Shown: positions 46,508-55,933 of the stretch, in pieces
How positions within the stretch are numbered: position 1 is the stretch's first letter
Layout: each line of letters opens with the position of its first letter
Origin: Pseudopedobacter saltans DSM 12145
GTDB taxonomy: Bacteria; Bacteroidota; Bacteroidia; Sphingobacteriales; Sphingobacteriaceae
Reading direction: 5' to 3'
Assembly: GCF_000190735.1 (NCBI RefSeq)
Contig: NC_015177.1
Coordinates: 2,356,001-2,420,000 of the forward strand
Length of the DNA: 64,000 nt
Translations under genes and position numbers: made by a program
Notes under the pieces: model-generated
Told to the model about the DNA's origin: nothing
The model's database searches: none
Seen by the model: only the letters and a program-made list of their open reading frames with translations

Positions 46508-46607
46508 GTTATATAATTGATTTATGCGCTATTGGATATAAATTTATAAATCTCTGTGGGAAAAAGAATATCAAATCTTTACAAAAAAATATAAATTCTT
46601 AGCAAAT

Positions 46608-46640
46608 AAAAAAAGCATCCCTTATTAGGAATGCTTTTTT
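46608..46640 (-). terminator. Terminator after the fructose-bisphosphate aldolase gene
   Basis: Arms AAAAAAGCATcCC / GGaATGCTTTTTT with a 6-nt loop just downstream of the minus-strand stop codon. Confidence 0.85.
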
Positions 46641-46659
46641 GTCCAAAACTGTAATACTT

Positions 46660-47739
46660 CTAGAGTTTTGAGTTTACGTCAACACAGTTAAGATCTGCAA
46701 ACGCTATTTTTAAACGCTCTACAAAACTGTCTTCGCCTTTTCTTAACCAAACTCTAGGGTCATAATATTTTTTGTTAGGCGAGTCATCACCCTCCGGATT
46801 TCCAATCTGTCCTTGTAAATAACCTTCATTCTTTTTGTAATAATTTAGCACGCCTTCCCAAAATGCCCATTGCATATCTGTATCAATGTTCATTTTGATC
46901 GCTCCGTAAGAAAGCGCTTCTCTGATTTCTTCCTGAGAAGACCCTGATCCACCGTGGAATACAAAATTAATTGGCTTCTCTGCTGTCAGATTGAATTTCT
47001 GTTTAACATATTCCTGAGAATTATGTAGAATCACTGGCTGTAACTTCACGTTCCCTGGTTTATAAACACCATGAACATTACCAAAAGCAGCTGCAATAGT
47101 AAATTTATCACTTATTTTACTTAATTCTTCATAAGCGTAAGCCACCTCTTCTGGTTGAGTATACAATTTTGAAGAATCAACATCAGAATTGTCTACTCCG
47201 TCTTCCTCTCCTCCGGTTACACCTAACTCAATTTCCAAAGTCATCCCTATCTTACTCATGCGAGCCAGGTAAGTTTTGCATATTTCGATATTTTCTTCAA
47301 TTGGTTCTTCTGAAAGATCAATCATATGGGAAGAAAACAAAGGTTTGCCGTGTTGCGCATAAAACTTCTCTCCTGCTTCTAAAAGTCCATCTAACCAGGG
47401 TAATAATTTCTTAGCACAATGATCGGTATGTAAAATAACAGCTACACCATAGTGCTCTGCTAATAGATGAACGTGTTGTGCTGCAGAAACACCTCCTAAT
47501 ATACAAGCCTGAAGTTTGCTATTATCCAAAGACTTACCTGCATAGAATTGGGCTCCCCCGTTAGATAATTGTACAATCACTGGAGAGTTCACTGCTTTTG
47601 CCGTTTCTAATACTGCATTTACAGAATTGGTCCCGATAACATTTACAGCAGGCAATGCAAATTGATGTTGCTTGGCAATCTCAAATAGCTCTTGAACTTG
47701 GTCTCCGGTAATTACACCTTTAAAATCTTTTAAACTCAT
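46660..47739 (-). CDS. fbaA: Class II fructose-bisphosphate aldolase
   Basis: Zinc-dependent glycolytic aldolase cleaving fructose-1,6-bisphosphate. The 359-residue length is that of the FbaA (class IIA) group. Motifs: SNGGAQFYAGKSL, VILHTDHCAKKLLPWLDGLLEAGE (zinc His and catalytic Asp), SSHMIDLSEEPIEENI, EIELGVTGGEEDGVDN, FGNVHGVYKPGNVKL with a zinc His, FHGGSGSS and IKMNIDTDMQWAFW. Cytosolic. Starts 151 bp from the divergent accD gene. Confidence 0.97.
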   Translation of the reverse strand: MSLKDFKGVITGDQVQELFEIAKQHQFALPAVNVIGTNSVNAVLETAKAVNSPVIVQLSNGGAQFYAGKSLDNSKLQACILGGVSAAQHVHLLAEHYGVAVILHTDHCAKKLLPWLDGLLEAGEKFYAQHGKPLFSSHMIDLSEEPIEENIEICKTYLARMSKIGMTLEIELGVTGGEEDGVDNSDVDSSKLYTQPEEVAYAYEELSKISDKFTIAAAFGNVHGVYKPGNVKLQPVILHNSQEYVKQKFNLTAEKPINFVFHGGSGSSQEEIREALSYGAIKMNIDTDMQWAFWEGVLNYYKKNEGYLQGQIGNPEGDDSPNKKYYDPRVWLRKGEDSFVERLKIAFADLNCVDVNSKL

Positions 47740-47890
47740 TTTATAACATTTTTCTTACCATCGAAGTTATGAAAATTTATTTTAATAGGGTCTTTCAAGT
47801 AGAAATATTAGACTAAAATGCGATAAGAAAAAGTAACTCATTTACAATTCACCATTTTTTCGTTTATTTGCAGTCACACTTTTTTTGAGA

Positions 47891-48736
47891 ATGGCTTGGT
47901 TTAAAAGAAATACAAAAGGAATATCTACCTCAACAAACGAAAAAAAGGAAGCTCCGGACGGAGTTTGGAATAAGTGTCCTAATTGTAAGAAAGCCTTACA
48001 TTACACTGAACAAGCAGAGAACAAACATGTTTGTATGTACTGCAACTACCATTTAAGAATAGGTTCTAAAGAATATTTCGAAATATTGTTTGACAATAAT
48101 GCATTTGTAGAATTATTCCCTAATCTTACTTCGGGAGACCCTTTATCTTTTGTTGATACAAAGTCTTATAAAGACAGAATTGTAGAGAGTACTAAAAAGA
48201 CAGGTTTAAAGGACGCTATCAGAGCGGCTCATGGACAAATAGATCAGCAGGATTTGGTGGTAGCTTGTATGGACTTCAATTTTATTGGTGGTTCTATGGG
48301 TTCAGTTGTAGGTGAAAAAATAGCCCGCTCCGTAGATTATTGCATCGAACACAAAATCCCTTTCCTCATGATTTCTAAATCTGGAGGGGCAAGAATGATG
48401 GAGGCTGCATTTTCTTTGATGCAGATGGCTAAAACATCGGCAAAGCTGGCCTTGTTAGCGAAAGCTAAAATTCCTTATATCTCGTTATTAACGGACCCAA
48501 CTACAGGTGGGGTTACTGCTTCTTACGCTATGCTGGGCGATGTTAATATTGCAGAACCCGGAGCTTTAATTGGCTTTGCCGGACCTCGTGTAATTAAAGA
48601 AACAATTAAAAAGGATCTCCCAAAAGGCTTTCAAACATCAGAATTTGTTTTAGAGCATGGTTTCCTTGATTTCATTGTAGACAGAAGAGAGCTTAAGAAA
48701 AAACTATCTTCTTTTATTCATATGATGAATAACTAA
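47891..48736 (+). CDS. accD: Acetyl-CoA carboxylase carboxyltransferase subunit beta
   Basis: Beta subunit of the carboxyltransferase that makes malonyl-CoA. ATG at 47891 ([10 protein letters not shown]) replaces an in-frame TTG at 47885. The N-terminal four-Cys zinc ribbon [13 protein letters not shown]...[10 protein letters not shown] is present, then the crotonase-type domain with [41 protein letters not shown], and [20 protein letters not shown] for biotin/CoA binding, and [18 protein letters not shown]. About 280 residues. accA is not in the window. Confidence 0.97.
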   Translation: MAWFKRNTKGISTSTNEKKEAPDGVWNKCPNCKKALHYTEQAENKHVCMYCNYHLRIGSKEYFEILFDNNAFVELFPNLTSGDPLSFVDTKSYKDRIVESTKKTGLKDAIRAAHGQIDQQDLVVACMDFNFIGGSMGSVVGEKIARSVDYCIEHKIPFLMISKSGGARMMEAAFSLMQMAKTSAKLALLAKAKIPYISLLTDPTTGGVTASYAMLGDVNIAEPGALIGFAGPRVIKETIKKDLPKGFQTSEFVLEHGFLDFIVDRRELKKKLSSFIHMMNN

Positions 48737-48742
48737 ATAATT

Positions 48743-48791
48743 AATAGCTTCTGAACGAGACATTATGTTGAGCTTCAGGAGCTATTTTTTT
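48743..48791 (+). terminator. Terminator after accD
   Basis: Arms AATAGCTtCTGAA / TTCAGgAGCTATT followed by a T-run. Confidence 0.8.
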
Positions 48792-48891
48792 GGCTTGTAC
48801 GTAAATTATTACATTTCTAAAGCAATTCCCCTCTTTTCTTTTTAAAGACTTACCGTATTTTCGTTTACAAAAAATTTTAAAGCTAGAAACT

Positions 48892-49545
48892 GTGGATTTC
48901 ATTACGAATATTATTGACATACTTCTTAACGTAGATCAGTATTTAAATGACATTATTAAAAATTATAAGTTCTGGACTTATCTGATATTATTTATCATCA
49001 TTTTTGCTGAAACCGGTTTTGTGGTTACCCCATTTCTTCCAGGAGACCCCCTACTATTTGCTGCTGGTGCTTTAATTGCAGGAGGTGATACTGGCCTGAA
49101 CATCTTTTTATTAGCCTTTATACTTATTCTTGCGGGAATATTAGGTAATACGGTCAACTACCACTTAGGCAAATATCTTGGCCCCAAAGTGTTTAAACCT
49201 CAGAATAAAATACTGAAGTTAAGCTATTATCAAAGCACCCAGGATTTCTTTAACAAACATGGAGGGAAGGCTGTTATTTTCAGTAGATTTTTTGCCATCT
49301 TAAGAACGTTTGTACCTTTTGTTTCGGGAGTAATTAAGATGCCTTTTGGCAGATATACTCTTTTCAATGTTATCGGTGCATTTGCCTGGATCGTCAGCTT
49401 TCTAACCCTAGGTTACCTTTTTGGTAATATCCCAGCAGTTAAGGATAATTTCAGTTGGGCTATCTTATTTATTACATTCTTGAGTACGCTCCCTCCAATT
49501 ATCGGAGCAATTTACTCAAAAAAGGAAAAGAAAGCCAATGGCTAA
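48892..49545 (+). CDS. DedA-family membrane protein
   Basis: Inner-membrane protein of the DedA/SNARE-associated family; some members translocate undecaprenyl phosphate or other lipids. GTG start. Hydrophobic spans and the family blocks are clear: FAETGFVVTPFLPGDPLLFAAGAL, GNTVNYHLGKYLG, and FFNKHGGKAVIFSRFFAILRTFVPFVSGVIKMPFGRYTLFNVIGAFAWI, which holds the conserved Arg and Gly residues. The C-terminus is basic (KKEKKANG). About 217 residues. No functional link to accD upstream is evident. Confidence 0.93.
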   Translation: MDFITNIIDILLNVDQYLNDIIKNYKFWTYLILFIIIFAETGFVVTPFLPGDPLLFAAGALIAGGDTGLNIFLLAFILILAGILGNTVNYHLGKYLGPKVFKPQNKILKLSYYQSTQDFFNKHGGKAVIFSRFFAILRTFVPFVSGVIKMPFGRYTLFNVIGAFAWIVSFLTLGYLFGNIPAVKDNFSWAILFITFLSTLPPIIGAIYSKKEKKANG

Positions 49546-49582
49546 TAGTTCATTAGTCATTAGTAGATAGGCATTAATTTAT

Positions 49583-49656
49583 TATTCGTTCATCGTTGTT
49601 CGTTTGTCGTTACTCGTTGTTCGACAAACGGAAGACGACAAACGACAAACGACAAA
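49583..49656. repeat. Intergenic TCGTT-type hairpin
   Basis: Arms GTTTGTCGTT (49602-49611) and AACGACAAAC (49641-49650) with surrounding tandem cgtt/aacg units, between the convergent DedA and alpha-L-fucosidase genes. It belongs with the hairpins at 16740 and 34171. Its position between convergent genes could let it act as a structural terminator. Confidence 0.6.
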
Positions 49657-49659
49657 CTA

Positions 49660-51441
49660 CTATCTAACAGCTTCGAAAATCAAAGACTTAAGTTTAAAAA
49701 GTTCTTTTCCATCTTTTAAAGGTCGGATATTAAGTTTATATAATCCCTCTTTGTCAAATGTAGTAGTTGCAACGCTATGCTGTATTAAAGGAAGTGGTGC
49801 TCTTCTGTCAAACTCTCCCGTTTTCAATGTCCTAAACAAAAAGTCGGTATTATTTAAGGTTAAAACACCTTCCTGTAAAGCAGACTCTGTTCCGCAATTA
49901 TATTCAAGTTTTATTTTATAGGTTCCTGGTTTTGTGACCCGAATATCAAAGCTAATTTCGTCACCGGAATTTTTAGCATCCACTACACAATTCGTGTGCT
50001 TCCAATCTCCATAGTAGTGACTATAGGTTAAGCTCTTTAAATTGGCATTCCCTTTTACTTTAGCAAAGTATGCAGGTATCTCTATTTCCTGAAAATTGTC
50101 TGAAACTACATTATAAGTTTGCGATGCTTTAACCTGACCAGAATATTCCAGGACAACCACCTCATTTAAAGATTTTTTCATCTCTCCAAGTGGTAAATTC
50201 AATATTATATCTTTTCCTCTCTTTTCAAAATCAAGTTCTTTTCCCCCGTCTAATAAATAGACTTTTTTTATTGTCACGTCAAAATCCGGAATCAGCACTT
50301 CTCCATCTACTGGTCTATTTAAAATATGCAAATACTGTTTACCGGGTTTAGATGTACTTACTCCCCAAGGTTGTTGCCCCAAAAGCCCAGCCGTAGAAGC
50401 ATAAATACTCTCTCCGTTTATTTTTAGCCAATTACCAACTTCTCTTAGATATTGAATGGAATAAGCTGGGAAACTACCTTCTCCATCCGGCCCTACGTTC
50501 AACATCAAGTTACCTCCCCGGGCCGCCGCATTTGCCAGTAAATAGATAATCTCTTTAGGTGTTTTGAAGTTCAAATCATGTTTTATATATCCCCATGAAT
50601 CATTATGGGTGTAAATAGACTCCCATGGGCCATTAATTGTAAAAGGAGGAAGTTCCGAATCTCCAAAATCTCTGTAATCTCCTAAACCATGTCCTACCCT
50701 ACTGCTAAACAGACATTCGGGCTGATATTTTCTTAAACTATTTACAAAGTCTTCGGTTTCCTGTTTAGTTAATCCTCCCGGAGTATCAAACCAAATCGTC
50801 CCTAATTTCCCATAATTGGTCATCAATTCTTTTAGCTGAGGAATAGCTTTTTCTTTATAATATTTCTGGTAATCCTTTTCTGCTTCCTTAAAATCCCAGG
50901 TATTTCTGCCTCCGTTAGGTTCGTACCAATCCTGAAATTGAGAATAATAAAAACCAAAATGGATATTTCTCTTGGCTACCGATTTAGCCAGCGATTTCAT
51001 AGGATCTTTCTTGTAAGGGGTTGCATCAACGATATCAAAATTTGTATATTTTGAATCAAACATTGAAAACCCTTCATGATGCTTAGCGGTAACGACCATA
51101 TATTTCATTCCTGCATCTTCTGCTATCTGCGCCCATTCTTCCGCATCGAATTTTATGGGATTAAAGCTTTTAGCTACTTTTTCATATTCGGCTACCGGGA
51201 TTTTAGCCTGATTCATAATCCATTCGCCACTTCCATAATAACGCTTTCCATTCCACTCGCCAGCTAATTTCGAATATAGTCCCCAATGAATAAACATGCC
51301 AAATTTGGCATCTTTGAACCATTGTACATTTTTATTTGCTTTATTGTTAGATCTGTTATCCCACATTTCATCCATTTCCTGCCCAGAAACATTATTGTAT
51401 AAGACAAACAATGCGGCACATATTGTTAAAAACTTCTTCAT
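49660..51441 (-). CDS. Alpha-L-fucosidase, GH29
   Basis: Exported retaining alpha-L-fucosidase. Signal peptide MKKFLTICAALFVLYNNVSGQ. The catalytic barrel (about 30-360) opens with WFKDAKFGMFIHWGLYS, has YMVVTAKHHEGFSMFDSKYTNFDIV, and carries the nucleophile Asp in GTIWFDTPGG. LMLNVGPDGEGSFP ends the barrel, and a beta-sandwich follows. Residues about 455-593 form an extra carbohydrate-binding-type beta domain. At 593 residues it is longer than minimal GH29 enzymes. It is divergent from a beta-helix gene, and its upstream side has one copy of the cluster motif. A second, truncated GH29 lies at the right edge. Confidence 0.93.
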   Translation of the reverse strand: MKKFLTICAALFVLYNNVSGQEMDEMWDNRSNNKANKNVQWFKDAKFGMFIHWGLYSKLAGEWNGKRYYGSGEWIMNQAKIPVAEYEKVAKSFNPIKFDAEEWAQIAEDAGMKYMVVTAKHHEGFSMFDSKYTNFDIVDATPYKKDPMKSLAKSVAKRNIHFGFYYSQFQDWYEPNGGRNTWDFKEAEKDYQKYYKEKAIPQLKELMTNYGKLGTIWFDTPGGLTKQETEDFVNSLRKYQPECLFSSRVGHGLGDYRDFGDSELPPFTINGPWESIYTHNDSWGYIKHDLNFKTPKEIIYLLANAAARGGNLMLNVGPDGEGSFPAYSIQYLREVGNWLKINGESIYASTAGLLGQQPWGVSTSKPGKQYLHILNRPVDGEVLIPDFDVTIKKVYLLDGGKELDFEKRGKDIILNLPLGEMKKSLNEVVVLEYSGQVKASQTYNVVSDNFQEIEIPAYFAKVKGNANLKSLTYSHYYGDWKHTNCVVDAKNSGDEISFDIRVTKPGTYKIKLEYNCGTESALQEGVLTLNNTDFLFRTLKTGEFDRRAPLPLIQHSVATTTFDKEGLYKLNIRPLKDGKELFKLKSLIFEAVR

Positions 51442-51482
51442 TTCTTAATTTTTTTCGCAATATATATCCTCTCATTCACAAT

Positions 51483-51500
51483 ACATTGAATGATATTGGC
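51483..51500 (-). promoter_or_regulatory. Shared cluster motif, copy for the GH29 gene
   Basis: In the orientation of the fucosidase gene this is GCCAATATCATTCAATGT, 42 bp before its start. Relative to the consensus GCCAATTTACTTGAATGT it keeps 14 of 18 positions. Confidence 0.55.
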
Positions 51501-51545
51501 CATTTTTTAAATCCTATTGACAATTTCTCTTAACTTTATCTTTTT

Positions 51546-51563
51546 GCCAATTTAGCTTAATAG
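51546..51563 (+). promoter_or_regulatory. Shared cluster motif, copy for the beta-helix gene
   Basis: GCCAATTTAGCTTAATAG, 49 bp before the start at 51612; 13 of 18 positions match the consensus. GCCAA is distal to the gene, as in the other three copies. Confidence 0.5.
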
Positions 51564-51611
51564 TCTAAACTTTTTTTTTTGTTTATTGCTGACTAGAATT
51601 AAACCTTAATT

Positions 51612-53135
51612 ATGAATATCAAAAAACCTATTTCAACTATTTTACTTTATATCGCTTTAGCGCCGTCCGTCGGTTTTTCGCAAACTAAAGAATGGCAATC
51701 CAAATTTGTGAGTATAGACCAAACCGGAAAACTGACTTATCATCCAGATGCGAATGGAGACATTATTCCTGATTTTAGCAAAGTAGGATATTACCATGGT
51801 TCCAAACAAATTCCAACTGTTAAAATTGTAAAAAGTATTTCTCCGGTTGCTGGTGACGCGACTGCAGTACTACAAAAAGCCATTGATGAAGTTTCTGCTT
51901 TACCTAAGGATAAAACTGGTTTTAGAGGAGCTATTCTAATAAAAAAAGGGAGATATAATATTTCCGGATCACTGAATATAAACACCGACGGAATTATATT
52001 ACGTGGCGAAGGTGATCATGATAATGGTACCGTTTTAGTAGCTGCTGGAAAAGGACAAAGAACTTTGGTAAAGATTTCTGGCAAAGGTAAGGTTACTGAA
52101 GTAGCTGGAACAAGAACGAAAATCACCAATAACTATGTAAGCACTGGTTCTAAATCTTTTGAAGTTAACAATGTCTCCGGATATAAAGTGGGAGATAAAA
52201 TTATACTATTTAGACCAGGCACAAAGAAATGGATAGAAGATCTTCAAATGGATAAAATTGTAGCCAGAGAAGGAACCAAGCAATGGCAGGCTGAGGAATA
52301 TAACCTGTCTTTTGAGAGAGAGATTACTCAAATAAAAGGAAATACGATTTTTATTGACAACCCGGTTATGATGGCTCTAGACAGTAAATATGGTGGTGGA
52401 GAAATTTTCAAGTACACATACAATGGTCGTATTACAGAAGTTGGTATCGAAAACATTTTATTCGATTCTGACTATACAAGTGATACAGATGAAGACCATG
52501 GATGGGTTGCTGTAGGTTTTAACCATATAGAAAACGGGTGGGCTAGAAATCTAACTTCCAGACATTTTGGAAATTCTTGTGTTAGTTTGAGCCAGGGAGC
52601 AAAAAACATTACTGTTATGGACTCCAAATGTTTTGACGCTATTTCGGTTATAACTGGAGGACGTAGATACTCTTTTAATAACGACGGCCAACAAAATCTT
52701 TTTATGAATCTGATAACGACAGAAGGTAGACATGATTATGTAACAGGTGCAAAAGTTTTAGGACCTAACGTTTTCTATAATTCCTCATCCACAAAAACCT
52801 ATGCAGACATTGGACCTCACCACCGTTGGGCTGTTGGTACTTTATATGACAATATTACAACTGATGGGGAAATCAATGTTCAAGATAGAGGAAATTGGGG
52901 TAGCGGTCATGGCTGGGCTGGTGTTACACAAGTTTTATGGAACTGTAAAGTAAAAGGTGCTGCTGTACAAAACCCTTGGGTTTCTGGTAAAAATTACGCT
53001 ATTGGCGTTATTGGTAACAAATTGAGAGGAAGATTAGATGGCAAACCTGAAGGTGAATGGGAAGGCAATAATAAAAATGGGCTGACTCCTAAATCTCTAT
53101 TCGAAGCACAAAGAAAAGAAGCGGGAATTAAATAA
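51612..53135 (+). CDS. Exported beta-helix protein, polysaccharide-lyase-like
   Basis: A 507-residue exported protein (signal peptide MNIKKPISTILLYIALAPSVGFSQ) that looks like a right-handed parallel beta-helix of the pectate-lyase superfamily. DATAVLQKAIDEVSALP and GAILIKKGRYNISGSLNINTDGIILRGEG form the usual first coils. Later coils contain IENILFDSDYTSD, HGWVAVGFNHIENGWARNLTSRHFG and GPHHRWAVGTLYDNITTDGEI, an unusually His/Trp/Arg-rich part likely to hold the active site. The exact lyase or hydrolase family is not recognised. It is divergent from a fucosidase gene, which suggests an acidic or fucosylated glycan substrate. Confidence 0.7.
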   Translation: MNIKKPISTILLYIALAPSVGFSQTKEWQSKFVSIDQTGKLTYHPDANGDIIPDFSKVGYYHGSKQIPTVKIVKSISPVAGDATAVLQKAIDEVSALPKDKTGFRGAILIKKGRYNISGSLNINTDGIILRGEGDHDNGTVLVAAGKGQRTLVKISGKGKVTEVAGTRTKITNNYVSTGSKSFEVNNVSGYKVGDKIILFRPGTKKWIEDLQMDKIVAREGTKQWQAEEYNLSFEREITQIKGNTIFIDNPVMMALDSKYGGGEIFKYTYNGRITEVGIENILFDSDYTSDTDEDHGWVAVGFNHIENGWARNLTSRHFGNSCVSLSQGAKNITVMDSKCFDAISVITGGRRYSFNNDGQQNLFMNLITTEGRHDYVTGAKVLGPNVFYNSSSTKTYADIGPHHRWAVGTLYDNITTDGEINVQDRGNWGSGHGWAGVTQVLWNCKVKGAAVQNPWVSGKNYAIGVIGNKLRGRLDGKPEGEWEGNNKNGLTPKSLFEAQRKEAGIK

Positions 53136-53187
53136 TGTTGAATTTTAATGTTGATGAGTTAGGTGATTTTTAACATATAGTCAATCT

Positions 53188-53336
53188 AAAGTTTGGGGTT
53201 GTCTCATAAATAGAAATTGTCACATAGTCGAAATATACCTTGTATAGCACCAGAGAGGCTTCGACTGAGTTTATACTGAGCCCAACGAAGGGCTTAGCCT
53301 GACAAAACACACTAATTTGAGACAACCTCAACTTTG
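53188..53336. repeat. MITE-like element with GGTTGTCTCA termini
   Basis: About 149 bp flanked by inverted copies of a 24-26-bp sequence sharing a perfect 10-bp core GGTTGTCTCA / TGAGACAACC (53197-53206 and 53318-53327) and a few mismatches outside it. The interior contains an imperfect palindrome (GGCTTCG...CGAAGggCTTAGCC, 53254-53300). No ORF of a transposase. Size and termini suit a non-autonomous element or its remnant. No target duplication was established. Confidence 0.6.
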
Positions 53337-53474
53337 TAAAAACTCCATTCGTCAACTACCCTAAATCTTCCCATTCTCCTAAATCAGTGCAGCAACAGCA
53401 TCAAGATGGTAGCCTTTAACCTAAATGATTTTCATCAATAAAACCTTAGTCCATTTGCATAAAAACAGCCTTTG
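53337..53474. other. Rest of the 339-bp spacer between convergent glycan genes
   Basis: Follows the MITE-like element. AT-rich, no ORF and no strong hairpin seen; the two convergent genes lack an obvious terminator here. Confidence 0.4.
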
Positions 53475-55811
53475 CTATTTAAGATTTACCATTATTGAAT
53501 TCTCTTTTTGATCTCTAAAAATCTTTAAAACAGCTGTCTTTTTTGATTGGGAGTTTAATTTCGCGGTTACCAAATCTTTGACATTATTGATCTCATATTC
53601 TCCCATACCTAAAATAACATCATTAATTTTAAGCGTTGCACTCATCAGGCTATTAGGCGCTATATCTAATATCAATACTCCCGTTTCTGAAGGCATACCT
53701 GTGGCAGAACGTTCTGCTAATGTGTTTAAGTTCTTCACTTTTATTCCTAAAAAATCATAGGTAGCATCTTCTTTCCATACCAAAGGTAAGATTTGGGGTA
53801 TAGCTACTTTCTTCGCCCTATTTCTCAGGTCTTCAGAAACTACCCCAAAGTTCATGTCAAAATTCTTAAATCCTGTATCAAAAGCTTTAGAACTTTTATC
53901 GATCCTGTAATCTCCAACTATGGCATTTTCAAATGTGATTTCTCCAGCCAAAGAGTTTTTATCTGTTCCAAAAGCCTGTGCTTTCTTTAAAGAAACTTCA
54001 TCCGGAAAATAATTGCTATCAATATTATTCCCCCAATCCGTAATCCTTATGGGAAAATAAGCCGAACCCAATATATTATGCTTAAAAACATCGTCACTAT
54101 TTTTAAACCATACATGCGGATGGAAAGAATTGTTAATGATGATATTATTTTCGACCGTTCTTTTAAAACCTTCTCTTAGTTTCAATCCGCCATTCAAACA
54201 AACGTTATTTTGAATCATGTAGTTGCTGGATCCATCATCCAAATCAATATCCCAGCCGTTATCACAACGAAACCTATTATTAAACAATACAGTAGGTTTT
54301 ACCGCGTCGAGGAAGATAAGTTGAGGATGTTTGGCAACCAGCGTATCCATCACTGCCCTTGTAGGATGCCAAAACCTATCTCGGCCCCAAGAGTTGAATG
54401 CCCCGTGATCGCCAGTTTCCAAAACTGTATTAAATACATCATTAAATTCTATGATATGCCCACCCCAGGTTCCTTCATTTATATTAATTCCGGCTCTTGG
54501 AACATCATAAATGGTATTATGACTAATTTTTATGTCTTGAGCCATAGAAATCTGCACCCCTGCGGTTTGCTTTTCTACCTGACCAATATCATGGATAAGA
54601 TTATCATATACTGTACATGAAATAGGGTAATTATTCCCCTTTGGACCAGCTGTCTTGTCCATATTCTCATACGCTACAAATTCGCTGTACTGAAAAGAGG
54701 GAGACCGTACCGCTTTGGGATCTCCAACAAAGACAACTGCATTACCTCCAGCGTTAAAAATATGTGAGCCCGATAGCGTGTTGTTTTTATTGTAGTTACT
54801 ATATACGATAACATTTGCACCATTATCTTTAAATATACATTTTTCAATATTAATATTTTCAGCTCCATCTAAAGTTATAGCCCCCTTACGGTATATGGTC
54901 CAATCACTTCGCAACAGTTGCTCTTTATTCTTCATGAAAGTTCTAAGAGTATGACTAAAAGTAATCCCCCTGATAATGATATTTTTAACGGGTTCTTTTG
55001 CAGATCCTCTTACTTCTAAAAGTGTTTCTATTTGCGGAACTTCAACTACAGCACCAGATAAATCTATATCAGTTTTCAAAAAAACAATCTGCTTCGTTTT
55101 ATCATAATACCACTCATTTAAGGTATCTAACTCTTCAAATACATTTTCTATAAACCTATATTGTTTATGAATGGCAGATGGTCTGTTATTTTGCCATCCG
55201 CCTTCCATTTCTAATTCACCAGCATTCGTCTTACCTTTTATTAAAAAAGAAAAACCACCCCACATACTGGCCTGCATAGCATGCAGATAAGCCCCTTGTG
55301 GCTTTGCCCATTTCTTGATACGGTCTGGACCTAAAACATCTTCCGCTACTCCTCCAAAAGGTAGTCTCCCTTTCTGATAATTTGGATATCTGGCCATTTG
55401 CATCAACTGACCATTAACATATAACTGATCAAAAATTAGCTGATCTCTTGTTATTTTCGCTGTATATACACCGTTGTTCAAAATCCAATTAAGGTCCAAT
55501 TTTTTGGAACCTTTCACTACTACTTCGTCCCCCATATAAGGGCTTATTATCACCTCTTTTCCTTCTTTACGGCTATCTGCAATTGTAAAGATCAGTGTCT
55601 CGTCAAGGTAATAGACTCCGGCTCTTAGAAAAATATTTACGCTTTCATTTTTAAATTTTAAGGCTTCTAGTTTTGCTTTGGCTATTGTCGCAAATGGCTT
55701 TGATAATGTCCCAGGATTACGATCACTCCCATTTAGGGCGATATAAAAATCTTTTGCGCTTAGTTTGGCAAATACTGAAAGTGATATTAAAAATGCGAGG
55801 ATAAATTTCAT
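53475..55811 (-). CDS. GH141-like beta-helix protein with C-terminal PDZ domain
   Basis: A 778-residue exported protein (signal MKFILAFLISLSVFAKLSA). The start KDFYIALNGSDRNPGTLSKPFATIAKAK and GVYYLDETLIFT, followed by a long right-handed beta-helix (about 50-620), resemble GH141-type enzymes, which include an alpha-L-fucosidase. Middle coils have NIIIRGITFSHT, DHGAFNSWGRDRFWHP and DDGSSNYMIQNNVCLNGGLKLREG. The final 80 residues (TGMPSETGVLILDIAPNSLMSATLKINDVILGMG to NSIMVNLK) match a PDZ domain, an unusual addition for a glycoside hydrolase. Divergent from a sulfatase; carries one cluster motif 51 bp upstream. Confidence 0.75.
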   Translation of the reverse strand: MKFILAFLISLSVFAKLSAKDFYIALNGSDRNPGTLSKPFATIAKAKLEALKFKNESVNIFLRAGVYYLDETLIFTIADSRKEGKEVIISPYMGDEVVVKGSKKLDLNWILNNGVYTAKITRDQLIFDQLYVNGQLMQMARYPNYQKGRLPFGGVAEDVLGPDRIKKWAKPQGAYLHAMQASMWGGFSFLIKGKTNAGELEMEGGWQNNRPSAIHKQYRFIENVFEELDTLNEWYYDKTKQIVFLKTDIDLSGAVVEVPQIETLLEVRGSAKEPVKNIIIRGITFSHTLRTFMKNKEQLLRSDWTIYRKGAITLDGAENINIEKCIFKDNGANVIVYSNYNKNNTLSGSHIFNAGGNAVVFVGDPKAVRSPSFQYSEFVAYENMDKTAGPKGNNYPISCTVYDNLIHDIGQVEKQTAGVQISMAQDIKISHNTIYDVPRAGININEGTWGGHIIEFNDVFNTVLETGDHGAFNSWGRDRFWHPTRAVMDTLVAKHPQLIFLDAVKPTVLFNNRFRCDNGWDIDLDDGSSNYMIQNNVCLNGGLKLREGFKRTVENNIIINNSFHPHVWFKNSDDVFKHNILGSAYFPIRITDWGNNIDSNYFPDEVSLKKAQAFGTDKNSLAGEITFENAIVGDYRIDKSSKAFDTGFKNFDMNFGVVSEDLRNRAKKVAIPQILPLVWKEDATYDFLGIKVKNLNTLAERSATGMPSETGVLILDIAPNSLMSATLKINDVILGMGEYEINNVKDLVTAKLNSQSKKTAVLKIFRDQKENSIMVNLK

Positions 55812-55861
55812 TCCTTAATTAAGCATTTTAAGCTCAAATTTCAGTTTTACCTATTGGCGAA

Positions 55862-55879
55862 ACATTCAAGTAAATTGGC
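55862..55879 (-). promoter_or_regulatory. Shared cluster motif, copy for the GH141-like gene
   Basis: In gene orientation GCCAATTTACTTGAATGT, 51 bp before the start at 55811; used here as the consensus form. With the next copy it forms an inverted repeat of 14/16 matching bases (55864-55879 and 55934-55949). Confidence 0.6.
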
Positions 55880-55933
55880 TAAAAACAATTCTTAAATTTT
55901 AAAAGCTTTCAATCGATAATAACGATTCATTTT

